A DNA stretch of 36,443 nt, from assembly GCA_030645675.1 (NCBI GenBank), contig JAUSLQ010000266.1, positions 1 to 36,443 of the forward strand, written 5' to 3'. The position numbers and the translations under genes were made by a program. The DNA is from Actinomycetota bacterium (GTDB lineage Bacteria > Actinomycetota > Acidimicrobiia > Acidimicrobiales > Ilumatobacteraceae). Positions 23,009 through 31,088 of this stretch are shown here, piece after piece. Position 1 is the first letter of the stretch; each line of letters opens with the position of its first letter. The notes beneath the pieces were generated by a model that searched no databases, had not been told where the DNA came from, and worked only from the letters and a program-made list of their open reading frames with translations.

Positions 23009-25900
23009 ATGCACGCCCGTCCGTCCGCCCCCGACTTCGTGGGCCGGCACGCGGAGTTGGCCGTCTTTGAAAGGGCCATCGCAGATGCACGCAATGGCCT
23101 GCCCTCGGTCGTGTTGGTGAGTGGCGACGCGGGGATTGGCAAGACCACCATCGTCAGCGAAAGCGCAGCCCGAGGTGGTGTGGCCCTGCACCTGGGGCGG
23201 TCCACCCACATCGGTGGTGAGATCATCCCATTGGCGCCGTTGGCGGATCTGCTTCGCCAGCTCCGCCGGTCGCGACCGGACCTGCTGTCCGAGACCCCGG
23301 CGCTCACCGCGTTGCGCGACTGGTTCGCGCCCCGCTCGGGCTCCTCGGCGCTTGACGGAGCGTCGCACGGAGGGCTGTTCGTCGCCGTCCTCGAGTTGTT
23401 CAGCCACCTCGCGGCTGATGCGGCGGTTGTGGTGGGGTTCGAGGATCTGCACTGGGCCGACACGGTGACGTGGGATCTGTTCGACTATCTGGCCCGCAAC
23501 CTCATCGATGAGCGGGTCGTCCTCGTCGGCACCTTCCGGGCCAACGAGGTCGCCTCTCGGCCGGCGCAGCGAGGCCGGTTGGCCGAACTCGCCAGGCTGC
23601 CGGCGGCACGTCGCCTGCACCTCGAAGGGTTGGAGCGCGACGAAATCGCCGAGCGTGTCTCGAAGCTGCTCGGTACGCCGGCGCCGAGCGCGCTCGTCGA
23701 CCAGGTCGTAGCGCGGGGCCGCGGCAATCCTTTCTTCACCGGTGAGCTCGTGGCCGCACACCTGTCGGGGGACGCCATCCCGCTCGTGCTGTCCGACCTG
23801 ATCTCCGCCGAGATCGCCGACCTCGACAACCGGGCCCGCCTCGTGTTGGGTGCAGTCGCAGCGATCGGGCGCGAAACCCCCCACGATCTGCTCGTCGCGA
23901 TCGTCGGCCTGGCGGAGCAGGAAGTGGAAGCGGCGTTACGGTCGGTCATCGATGCACGGTTGCTCGTGGTCAACAACGACGCCTACCGGTTTCGGCACCC
24001 GCTGCTCGGCGAGGTCGTCTACGCCGATCTCCTCCCGCCACAGCGGGCCCGCCTTCACCGCAGCATCGCGGCCGCGCTCGCGCAACAGCCAACCGATGCG
24101 CTGCGACGAGCGGATCGGGCCGGTGAGCTCGCACTTCACCTCGATCTCGCGGGCGACATCGAGGGGGCTTTCACCGCGTTGCTCGCCGCCGCCGACGCGG
24201 CCGAGACCATCGCCCCAGCGGCGGCGTTCAGCCATCTCGAACGTGCCTTCGAGTTGTGGGATGCGGCCGGAGCGAGCGCAGGCGCAGCCAATCGAGGACA
24301 CCGCCTGTGGCAGGCGGCCGACATCGCAACCTCCATCGTCGGCAACGAACGGGCCGTGCAGTTGGCGCGTGCTGCGTTCGAACACGGGCCGCCTCCGCTC
24401 GGTGTCGCGTGGGGCCATGAGCGGCTCGGGCGCTACCTGTGGGCCACCGGCAGACAGCAGGAGAGCAGCGCCGAGTTCGCCAAAGCGGTCGCACGGTTGA
24501 ACGACGACGGTGGCACTGCCGCAGCCGCGGTCTATGCCGGGCTCGGGCAGGCCGAGCTGATGGCCGGCAACTACGCTACCGCCGAGCGATGGTGCGCTCA
24601 GGTCTTCGACGTCGTCAAGGTGCCCGTCGACGATCCGTTGGCGTGGGGCATGGCGCGTCGTGTCTTGGGCATCGTGCGCGGCAATCAGGGCGATCCGGCA
24701 GCGGGTGTGGTGCTCTGTCGCGAATCGGCTGCGGCGGCCTACAGCGCTCTCGGTCGTACGTTCGCCAATGTCTACCTGTGCGTCGCGCTCGGTGATGCGG
24801 GCCACTATCAGGCGTTGCTCGATACAGCGCTCGACGCGGTCGCGGATGGGCAGCTCAGCGGAACCGATCGCGGTTTCGGCTGCTACTTGGATTCGCTTGC
24901 CGCCGAGGCTCTTGTTCGCCTGGGTCGGTGGACCGAAGTCGCCGGCGTCCTGGCACGCCAGCCCATTGCCGACACTCTTCCTGTCGGTCTCCTGCGACTG
25001 GCGCGGGTGAACGCGTTGCTCGCCGCCCGATGTGGCGAGACCGAGCGCGCCCTTGCCGAGCTCGCCATCATCGACGCGCTGCCGCTCGACGGATGGCACG
25101 TGACCATTCGAGACGCCACGACAGCCGAGGTCCACCTCGCGCTCGGCAACTGGGCCGAGGCCGCACAGGCGGCCGAGCGCGGTTGGGCCGCAACGGGTGC
25201 CACATCGGTGTTGTGGGCAGCCAGGTTCGCGATGTTCGCAACGGTTGCCGAAGTGGAGCAGAGGCTCGACCAGCGGGCGCGGCGTGAGCCCGTCGATGTC
25301 GACGCCGTGATCGCTCGTACGCAGCAGCGGCTCGATGCCGTTCGCTCGTTTGCGAACGGTGTGCCGGGCGGTCCCCAACGCGACACGGCAGCACACCTCG
25401 CACAGGCAGGCGCCAGCTTGACGCGCCTCACCGTGTCCGACGCGCCGGCATGGGCCGATGCCGTGGCCCGCTGGAGTGAGCTCGGTGATCGTTGGGCGAG
25501 CGCGGTGGCCCTGGTACGCGAAGCCGAGGCGGCGGCGCTGGCCGGTGCGGCGGATCGGGCGGCGTCATCGCTGCGACAGGGTCACGCGATCGCTGCTGAG
25601 CTCGGCGCCGGCCCGCTGTTGGCGGAGATCGATGCTGTGTCCAGCCGCACGCGGATCAGCATCGACGCCCCGACCCGCATCGCGCTCGACGAGACCTCCG
25701 CCGAGCGGCTCGGCCTGACGCCCCGCGAAGCGGAAGTGCTGGTACTGGTGGCCGCAGGCCGCACCAACCGCCAGATCGGCGACGAGCTGTACGTGTCGGA
25801 CAAGACGGCCAGCGTGCACGTGTCGAACATCCTGCGCAAGCTCGGCGTCAACAGCAGGGTCGACGCTGCCGCCGTCGCCCAGCGCCTCGGCATCAGCTGA
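23009..25900 (+). CDS. LAL-type LuxR family regulator (AAA ATPase plus LuxR helix-turn-helix)
   Basis: 963 residues, the usual size for large ATP-binding LuxR regulators. FVGRHAEL at residues 10-17 opens the AAA domain, Walker A is GDAGIGKTT (39-47), and Walker B is [12 protein letters not shown]. Alpha-helical repeats rich in Ala and Glu fill about 350-880 and probably sense the inducer. The C-terminal helix-turn-helix (899-963) has [18 protein letters not shown] and [19 protein letters not shown]. MalT is the model: ATP plus inducer lets it oligomerise and activate. It sits between two outward operons whose upstream regions share a 46-bp element, so it is the likely activator of both. Confidence 0.94.
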   Translation: MHARPSAPDFVGRHAELAVFERAIADARNGLPSVVLVSGDAGIGKTTIVSESAARGGVALHLGRSTHIGGEIIPLAPLADLLRQLRRSRPDLLSETPALTALRDWFAPRSGSSALDGASHGGLFVAVLELFSHLAADAAVVVGFEDLHWADTVTWDLFDYLARNLIDERVVLVGTFRANEVASRPAQRGRLAELARLPAARRLHLEGLERDEIAERVSKLLGTPAPSALVDQVVARGRGNPFFTGELVAAHLSGDAIPLVLSDLISAEIADLDNRARLVLGAVAAIGRETPHDLLVAIVGLAEQEVEAALRSVIDARLLVVNNDAYRFRHPLLGEVVYADLLPPQRARLHRSIAAALAQQPTDALRRADRAGELALHLDLAGDIEGAFTALLAAADAAETIAPAAAFSHLERAFELWDAAGASAGAANRGHRLWQAADIATSIVGNERAVQLARAAFEHGPPPLGVAWGHERLGRYLWATGRQQESSAEFAKAVARLNDDGGTAAAAVYAGLGQAELMAGNYATAERWCAQVFDVVKVPVDDPLAWGMARRVLGIVRGNQGDPAAGVVLCRESAAAAYSALGRTFANVYLCVALGDAGHYQALLDTALDAVADGQLSGTDRGFGCYLDSLAAEALVRLGRWTEVAGVLARQPIADTLPVGLLRLARVNALLAARCGETERALAELAIIDALPLDGWHVTIRDATTAEVHLALGNWAEAAQAAERGWAATGATSVLWAARFAMFATVAEVEQRLDQRARREPVDVDAVIARTQQRLDAVRSFANGVPGGPQRDTAAHLAQAGASLTRLTVSDAPAWADAVARWSELGDRWASAVALVREAEAAALAGAADRAASSLRQGHAIAAELGAGPLLAEIDAVSSRTRISIDAPTRIALDETSAERLGLTPREAEVLVLVAAGRTNRQIGDELYVSDKTASVHVSNILRKLGVNSRVDAAAVAQRLGIS

Positions 25901-25913
25901 GCGGAGCCATCTC

Positions 25914-25959
25914 GATCTGAGGGGGAGCGCCCGATGCGGCACGGGCTGCCTTAGGTCGA
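25914..25959 (+). promoter_or_regulatory. Conserved 46-bp element, right copy
   Basis: GATCTGAGGGGG, 5 nt, CCGATGCGGC, 9 nt, CTTAGGTCGA on the plus strand, ending ten bases before ATG 25970. With the left copy it forms inverted repeats around the LAL gene. It lies 13 bases past the LAL stop. As a leader reading it would give MRHGLP. Confidence 0.75.
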
Positions 25960-25969
25960 CGATGCCCTC

Positions 25970-27058
25970 ATGCCCTCGCCGATCGACCCGACGAACCCAC
26001 GCTCGATACACGAGGATCTCGCCGTTCGCGGCGCGGTCCCGCTCGGGTTGTCCGGCCGTCTGGTGGGGATCGGCCGCGACGGCTTCGTCCACTCGCTGCA
26101 TTTCGACAGAGGCGGGGTCTCCTACCTCGCTCGCAACATCGGCGTGGGCGTGGGCGTCGAATGTCTGGTCACTTTCGACGGCACGATCCTTGCGTATGGC
26201 GACGATTCCTCGGTCCGCCAGCTGAGCCTCGATGCCGGCACGCTGCGTCGGGTCGATCTCGCCGGTCGCGGTCGCACGGTCGCCGCGTGTCCCCAGCTCG
26301 ATCCGGCCACCGGTGAGCTGCACTTCATCGCTCGCGACTGGGCCGGCGCGCAGCTGCACCACGTGGTGCCGGCCGGCGCCCTCACTCGGCGTAACCGGCT
26401 CATCGTCGAGGCGGGGGCGCGGATCCAGGGCCTGGCGGTCGGCCGTGATCACGTGGTCTTCGTCGCCGACGGTGTGGCTGGTGTTGCGCCCCGCGGCGGC
26501 GAGGTGCGCACCACGTGGATGCCGACCGATGTCGCCGCCCCGAGGCCCGTGCACACTCACCGCGCCGGCGACACCATCGTCCTGCTGGCACTCACGCCGT
26601 CGCTCGAGCGATGGATCCTGCACCCCGACCGGCGCATCGTGGAGCGCGAGGTGCTCGACCCGACGCCCCGGCGGTTCGCTCACCTCTGCGCCGGTGGCGT
26701 CAACGGCGCGCCGCGCCGGGTGTGGACAACGGGCGACGAGACGATCGGCAGTCACGATCTCGTCGGTTCCCGCCATTCGCACCACAGCCTCTTGCCGAGG
26801 CAGCCAGGCGACTTCGTCGTCGTTCCCGACGCGGCGCGACCCGACGACATCGACAGCGGCTGGTTCGTCGGGCTCGTCCACGACCCGTCGACCTCGACCA
26901 CCGACCTGCGCGTGAGCGACGCGACCGACATCGCTGAGGCCATCGCCACGCTCCGCCTCCCCCGACCAATCCCTCGCGGGCTCCGCTGCACCTGGGTGCC
27001 GGCGACCCCCGCCATGACGACACACCAATCACCATCACCAAGAACGGACGGATCATGA
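25970..27058 (+). CDS. Carotenoid-oxygenase-fold protein lacking most iron ligands
   Basis: 362 residues, shorter than the usual 450-500. Family landmarks are clear: LVGIGRDGFVHSLHF (31-45), GGVSYLARNI, DPATGELHF, LAVGRDHVVF, PDDIDSGWFVGLVHDP, DLRVSDATD and LPRPIPRGLRCTWVP. The four His that hold iron in this seven-blade propeller fall at Cys107 (CPQLDP for HPxxD), Gln153 (RIQGLAVG), His195 (PVHTH, kept) and Arg339 (GLRC for GFHG). With one of four left, normal iron chemistry is unlikely; a binding or regulatory role, or another reaction, is inferred. ATG 25970 follows the 46-bp element; its stop overlaps the next start by four bases. Confidence 0.75.
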   Translation: MPSPIDPTNPRSIHEDLAVRGAVPLGLSGRLVGIGRDGFVHSLHFDRGGVSYLARNIGVGVGVECLVTFDGTILAYGDDSSVRQLSLDAGTLRRVDLAGRGRTVAACPQLDPATGELHFIARDWAGAQLHHVVPAGALTRRNRLIVEAGARIQGLAVGRDHVVFVADGVAGVAPRGGEVRTTWMPTDVAAPRPVHTHRAGDTIVLLALTPSLERWILHPDRRIVEREVLDPTPRRFAHLCAGGVNGAPRRVWTTGDETIGSHDLVGSRHSHHSLLPRQPGDFVVVPDAARPDDIDSGWFVGLVHDPSTSTTDLRVSDATDIAEAIATLRLPRPIPRGLRCTWVPATPAMTTHQSPSPRTDGS

Positions 27059-28452
27059 ACACCATCCAGCACACCCAACCAGCCCCGGACGCTGTCATTG
27101 CCGACGCCACGCCGACCACCGCGCCCGATGAACCCCGGCGGGAACCCATCTGGCGCGTCGTCGGCGGATCGGTGGCAGCCGGCTTCATCGGAGCGCTCGT
27201 GCTCACGCTCGGCGTCTTCGGTGGCGCACAGGAGCACGTCATCTCCGGCTCGGCGCTGCTCGCCTTCGCGTTCGGCTGGGCCATGCTCGCCGCACTGTCG
27301 GCCCGCTTCACCAGCCAACCGCAGCGCTGGGCGCGGGTGCCCGCCGTCGGCATGGCGGCTTCCGGGTTGACCGTGCTGATCGCACAGCCCACCGATCACG
27401 CGCTCACCACGGCTGGATGGGTGTGGCCCCCGGTGGCGTTCGCGCTCACCGTGTGGACGGCCGTTCAGATCCGCCGCAACCTTGCAGGCCGCGTTCGGTG
27501 GCTGCTCTACCCGATCGTCGCCTCGCTCGCTGTCGGCTCCGTCGGTGGGATGTACGAAAGTGCCGTCACGGCCCGCGACGAGCACACCTATGCCGCTCCG
27601 GGCACCCTCTACGACGTCGGAGGTCGTCGACTGCACCTGGACTGCACCGGGACGGGCAGTCCCACCGTCGTGCTCGAGAACGGGCTCGGATCGACGTCGC
27701 CGAACTGGGCTCGAGTCACTGCTGGCGTGGGTCCCACGACACGTGTCTGCGCCTATGACAGGGCAGGTCAGGGTTGGAGCGACGACATCGGTGCACCGCA
27801 AGACGCTGTGGCCATCGCTGCCGATCTGCACACCCTGCTCGACCGTGCGGGCGAATCCGGCCCATACGTGCTCGTCGGTCACTCCGCGGGCGGCCCGTAC
27901 GTGATGACGTTCGCCTCCCGTTACCCGGACGAGGTCGCTGGCATGGTGCTGCTCGACTCGATGAGCCCGTACGAGTTCACCGATCTTCCGGGCTTCGCCA
28001 GCGAGCAGTCGATGATGCGCCGAGGCCTGGGCGTGCTCCCCAGCCTCGCCCGGCTGGGCGCCACTCAGGTGCTGCCCACGTCGGTCTGGTCGGACCTCCC
28101 CGAGCCGGCGGCATCTCAAGTGCAGGCGTTCGCGTCCAGCCCGCGCGGCATGCGCAACATGCGCGACGAGCAATCGATGTACCCCACGGTGTTCGAACAG
28201 GCCAAGGCGTTGACGTCGCTCGACGGCAAACCGCTCGTCGTCGTCACCGCAACCGAGTCGATTGATCAGCACAAGGAGTGGACCGACCTGCAGGACCGCC
28301 TCGCAGCAATGTCGACGAACAGTCTGCACCGAGTCGCCGACGCGACGCACCAGGGCCTGATCGAGGATGCAGAGAGCTACCAGGCCTCCGTCGAGGCCAT
28401 CCTGGATGTCGTCCAGTCGGTCCGGACCCAGCAACCCGTCACCGTCAGGTGA
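27055..28452 (+). CDS. Membrane-anchored alpha/beta hydrolase
   Basis: 465 residues from ATG 27055, overlapping the previous stop in ATGA. A polar tail is followed by four hydrophobic helices within about residues 33-175. The hydrolase domain begins near residue 185 (LYDVGGRRLHLDCTGTG) and contains VVLENGLGSTSPNW, CAYDRAGQGWSD, the nucleophile elbow GHSAGGPYVM and His in DATHQGLIED. The acid is probably in VVVTATESID. The domain follows the fourth helix, so its side of the membrane depends on the topology; outside is more likely. It is related to the left-operon lipoprotein hydrolase, suggesting both handle similar ester-like compounds. Confidence 0.88.
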   Translation: MNTIQHTQPAPDAVIADATPTTAPDEPRREPIWRVVGGSVAAGFIGALVLTLGVFGGAQEHVISGSALLAFAFGWAMLAALSARFTSQPQRWARVPAVGMAASGLTVLIAQPTDHALTTAGWVWPPVAFALTVWTAVQIRRNLAGRVRWLLYPIVASLAVGSVGGMYESAVTARDEHTYAAPGTLYDVGGRRLHLDCTGTGSPTVVLENGLGSTSPNWARVTAGVGPTTRVCAYDRAGQGWSDDIGAPQDAVAIAADLHTLLDRAGESGPYVLVGHSAGGPYVMTFASRYPDEVAGMVLLDSMSPYEFTDLPGFASEQSMMRRGLGVLPSLARLGATQVLPTSVWSDLPEPAASQVQAFASSPRGMRNMRDEQSMYPTVFEQAKALTSLDGKPLVVVTATESIDQHKEWTDLQDRLAAMSTNSLHRVADATHQGLIEDAESYQASVEAILDVVQSVRTQQPVTVR

Positions 28453-28489
28453 CGAGCGCTCGCATCGCCCAACCACCGAAAGGAACAAA

Positions 28490-29500
28490 ATGAACACCAC
28501 GCCACACACAACGCCGCCGGCACGCACGATGCGGGCCATCGTGCAAGACCGCTACGGAACCGGCGAGACCTGGCAACTGACCGACATCGACCAACCCGAG
28601 ATCGAACCGCATGAGGTGCTCGTTCACGTGCACGCCGCCGGCCTCGACCGCGGCACCTGGCACAACATGACCGGCCGCCCCTACCTGATGCGCCTCATGG
28701 GTTTCGGTCTCCGCGCACCGAAGAGCCGGGTGCCCGGACTCGCCGTCGCGGGGACCGTCGTCGCCATCGGTGCGAACGTCACCCGGTTCAGCGTCGGCGA
28801 TGAGGTGTTCGGCGTCAGCCGAGGAGCCTTCGCCGAGTACGCCGCTGCCCGAGAGGACAAGCTTGCTCCCAAGCCGCCGTCCCTCACCTTCGAACAGGCT
28901 GCCGCCGTTCCGATCTCCGCGACCACCGCCCTCCAGGGGCTGCGGCTCGGCCGGATCGAAGCCGGACAGCAGGTCCTGATCCTCGGCGCATCCGGGGGTG
29001 TCGGCAGCTACGCCGTGCAGCTGGCGAAGTCGTTCGGCGCCGAGGTCACCGGCGTGTGCAGCGCGGCCAAGGCCGATCTCGTGCGGTCACTGGGCGCCGA
29101 CCACACGATCGACTATGCCACCGACGACGCCACTGACGGATCCCGCCGCTACGACCTGATCCTCGACATCGCCGGCAACACTCCACTTCGCCGCCTGCGA
29201 CGCGCCCTCAACCCGAAGGGCAGTCTCGTCATCGTCGGCGGCGAGAGCAAAGGCAACATCACGGGCGGCTTCGGCAGAAGTCTGCGGGCGCCGCTGGTAT
29301 CGCTCATCGTGAGCCAGCGGCTGGCCATGCTCGCCTCCAAGGAGCACTACGCCGACCTGGTGCCACTGACCGAACTCATCGAGGCCGGCAAGCTCACGCC
29401 GAGCATCGACGCGACGTACCCGCTCGACGAGGCGCCGGACGCCATGCGCCAACTCGAAGCGGGCACGGTCCGCGGCAAGGTCTGCATCTCGGTGCAGTAG
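28490..29500 (+). CDS. NAD(P)-dependent quinone-oxidoreductase-like MDR enzyme
   Basis: 336 residues. ATG 28490 has AAGGA five bases upstream and lies 37 bp after the hydrolase stop. The medium-chain dehydrogenase fold shows MRAIVQDRYGTGETW, EIEPHEVLVHVHAAGLDRGTWH, GLAVAGTVVAIGANVTRFSVGDEVFG and the nucleotide-binding ILGASGGVGSYAVQLAKSFGAEVTGVCS. The structural-zinc Cys cluster and catalytic Cys are absent, so it is the zinc-free quinone reductase type. It reduces quinones or activated double bonds with NAD(P)H in the cytoplasm. Its frame and spacing place it as the third gene of the right operon. Confidence 0.92.
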   Translation: MNTTPHTTPPARTMRAIVQDRYGTGETWQLTDIDQPEIEPHEVLVHVHAAGLDRGTWHNMTGRPYLMRLMGFGLRAPKSRVPGLAVAGTVVAIGANVTRFSVGDEVFGVSRGAFAEYAAAREDKLAPKPPSLTFEQAAAVPISATTALQGLRLGRIEAGQQVLILGASGGVGSYAVQLAKSFGAEVTGVCSAAKADLVRSLGADHTIDYATDDATDGSRRYDLILDIAGNTPLRRLRRALNPKGSLVIVGGESKGNITGGFGRSLRAPLVSLIVSQRLAMLASKEHYADLVPLTELIEAGKLTPSIDATYPLDEAPDAMRQLEAGTVRGKVCISVQ

Positions 29501-29564
29501 AGACATCAGCCATTTCAACGATCAGGCACAGTCACATCCGTTTGCGGCAAGAGCGATCGAACCG

Positions 29565-29583
29565 CCTGCACAAATTCCTGCAC
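29565..29583. repeat. Paired CCTGCAC direct repeats, copy 1
   Basis: CCTGCAC at 29565-29571 and 29577-29583, a 12-bp period. A very similar pair with an 11-bp period is at 30756-30773. The two pairs flank the hydrolase gene between them. Confidence 0.4.
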
Positions 29584-29628
29584 GGAACTCGGCCGCACAC
29601 GCCCACCGGGGCGGCACTCCGAACTCAC

Positions 29629-29634
29629 TAGGGT
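29629..29634 (+). promoter_or_regulatory. Putative -10 box (TAGGGT) of the following hydrolase gene
   Basis: TAGGGT is followed by CGACGA, a run also seen after the TTAGG of the right 46-bp element. It gives a leader of about 40 nt. No -35 box is clear. Confidence 0.35.
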
Positions 29635-29645
29635 CGACGACAGCC

Positions 29646-29658
29646 GACCGGTACGGTC
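29646..29658. promoter_or_regulatory. Inverted repeat GACCG-GTA-CGGTC, possible operator
   Basis: A perfect 5-bp dyad between the candidate -10 box and ATG 29683, where a repressor could block the gene. Confidence 0.3.
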
Positions 29659-29682
29659 CTCGAACCGGACGAAAGGATCTGG

Positions 29683-30579
29683 ATGCCAAGGGCACTTCTT
29701 CAGGGCGGCACCGCCCTCGAGTACGAGACGTTCGGCGAGCCGACCGATCCGGCCATCCTGCTGATCGCCGGGTTCGGCGCTCAGATGCTCTCCTGGGACA
29801 GCGGCTTCTGCGAGGGCCTTGCCCGACGGGGCCGATTCGTGGTCCGTTTCGACAACCGAGACACGGGCTTGTCGACCAAGTTCGAGCAACACCCGGTCGA
29901 CCTGCACGACCTGATCGGAGCGGCGTCCATCGGCGATCTCGAGACGGTCCGATCACTTGCTCCCTACCGCCTCGCGGACCTCGCCGATGACGGCGCGGGC
30001 CTCGCCCGCGCGCTCGGCCTCGACCAGGTCCACGTGGTCGGGGCATCGATGGGCGGCATGGTCGCCCAGCTCGTCGCGATCCGTCACCCGGAGCTCGTGA
30101 CCACGTTGACCTCGATGATGTCGTCGACCGGCTCTCCTGACGTTGGGCAGTCGACCCCTGAGGCGTTCGCCGCGCTCATGAAGCCGATGGCGCCCGACCG
30201 CGAGGGCTACGCCGCCGACTCCGTTGCGAGCTCTCGTGTGTGGGCCTCGAAGCGCTACTTCGACGAGAGCGCTGCGTCCGCTCTCGCAGCCGCGAGCTAC
30301 GACCGGGGCCTCTGCCCTTCAGGAACGACCCGCCAGCTCGCGGCCGTGCTCGCGACTGGGTCGGTGGAGAGCGACCTCGCACGGCTACGGCTCCCGGTGC
30401 TGGTGATCCACGGCACCGACGACACGCTCATCACCCCAAGCGGCGGACAACGAACCGCCGAGGTGATCCCCGGTGCCGAACTCATGATCGTCACAGACAT
30501 GGGCCACGACCGACCCGAGCCGCTCTGGCCGATCCTTTGGGACGCGATCGAGACTCACACGGCCCGGGTTCGGGACTGA
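29683..30579 (+). CDS. Alpha/beta hydrolase (methylesterase-like)
   Basis: 298 residues; AAAGGA lies five bases before ATG 29683. Motifs in order: ILLIAGFGAQMLSWD (oxyanion), VVRFDNRDTGLSTKF, the nucleophile elbow GASMGGMVAQL, acid in VIHGTDDTLI and His in TDMGHDRP. FDNRDTGLS is typical of the RdmC/aclacinomycin methylesterase and related polyketide esterase group. It is probably cytoplasmic. A 182-bp gap from the MDR gene, with its own promoter signals, argues that it is a separate unit, although it shares the theme of the right operon. Confidence 0.9.
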   Translation: MPRALLQGGTALEYETFGEPTDPAILLIAGFGAQMLSWDSGFCEGLARRGRFVVRFDNRDTGLSTKFEQHPVDLHDLIGAASIGDLETVRSLAPYRLADLADDGAGLARALGLDQVHVVGASMGGMVAQLVAIRHPELVTTLTSMMSSTGSPDVGQSTPEAFAALMKPMAPDREGYAADSVASSRVWASKRYFDESAASALAAASYDRGLCPSGTTRQLAAVLATGSVESDLARLRLPVLVIHGTDDTLITPSGGQRTAEVIPGAELMIVTDMGHDRPEPLWPILWDAIETHTARVRD

Positions 30580-30755
30580 ACGACCAAGCCCATCAACGCC
30601 CAAGAGGACATCACCCAGTCCCGGCGCTCTGACGAGCTAGCGCGTCGAACACGAGCGGAAGAACGAGGTGTGCCATGCGGACCTTTTCGGTCGTGGCGTC
30701 GTCCCCCGTGTGCGCCGGTAGGGGCGCGGCGGTGCGTCAGCACCGGCCCCTGACG

Positions 30756-30773
30756 CCTGCACGATTCCTGCAC
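30756..30773. repeat. Paired CCTGCAC direct repeats, copy 2
   Basis: CCTGCAC at 30756-30762 and 30767-30773, an 11-bp period, within CGCCTGCACGATTCCTGCAC. It closely matches the pair at 29565. Confidence 0.4.
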
Positions 30774-30890
30774 AGGACCGGGCCGTACCTGTCGGACCCG
30801 GGCGGATCAGACGGACACGGGCGGACGTCGCCGGCAGACGTGAGCAGGGCAGACGGACTCAGCCGGACGCATCGGATGTGGGAGTGAAGT

Positions 30891-30944
30891 CTTGAACCCC
30901 CCTTCCCGAGAGGGAGTGTGGGTTCGAAACCCACCCCGGGCACC
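30891..30944 (+). pseudogene. tRNA-Leu 3' fragment, candidate attachment-site remnant
   Basis: Matches 14425-14478 at 50 of 54 positions. It covers the anticodon loop (CTTGAA), variable arm (TCCC-GAGA-GGGA, another GNRA loop), T arm (stem intact, loop ends A instead of C) and acceptor 3' strand. No 5' half precedes it, so no tRNA can form. Preserved stems suggest descent from a once functional gene end. Confidence 0.75.
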
Positions 30945-31088
30945 GTGTCGTGAGCTGGGCTGACGCGTACACGAGGTGTCGTGAGCGAAATCGGTGAACG
31001 CAGGGCGGGGATCGGTCGACGGTGCCGAGATGGATGCTGCCTACCGTCACCGACTCACGTGCGGTTCGGTGGGTGATCCGGCTCCTGG

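Larger units (their letters stand above)
14425..30944. mobile_element. Possible old integrative island bounded by tRNA-Leu 3' duplications
   Basis: The intact tRNA-Leu provides one end and a 54-nt 3' copy provides the other; 50 of 54 positions agree. The match starts in the anticodon loop and runs to the acceptor end, the usual attachment segment of tyrosine-integrase islands. About 16.5 kb lies between. No integrase, transposase or plasmid gene is visible, so the element would be decayed or was moved by an absent recombinase. The boundary is inference; a simple tRNA-fragment duplication is the alternative. Confidence 0.4.
30580..31088. other. 509-bp gap holding a tRNA fragment and no supported gene
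   Basis: Apart from the tRNA-Leu 3' fragment (30891-30944) it holds the second CCTGCAC pair and two copies of GTGTCGTGAGC at 30945-30955 and 30976-30986. Short frames here are antisense to the tRNA fragment or have no recognisable content. Confidence 0.6.

Noticed and set aside
30737-30943. Reverse frame reading GVGFEPTLPLGKGG
   Set aside because: Same artefact over the tRNA-Leu fragment; it is useful only as a sign of the duplication.
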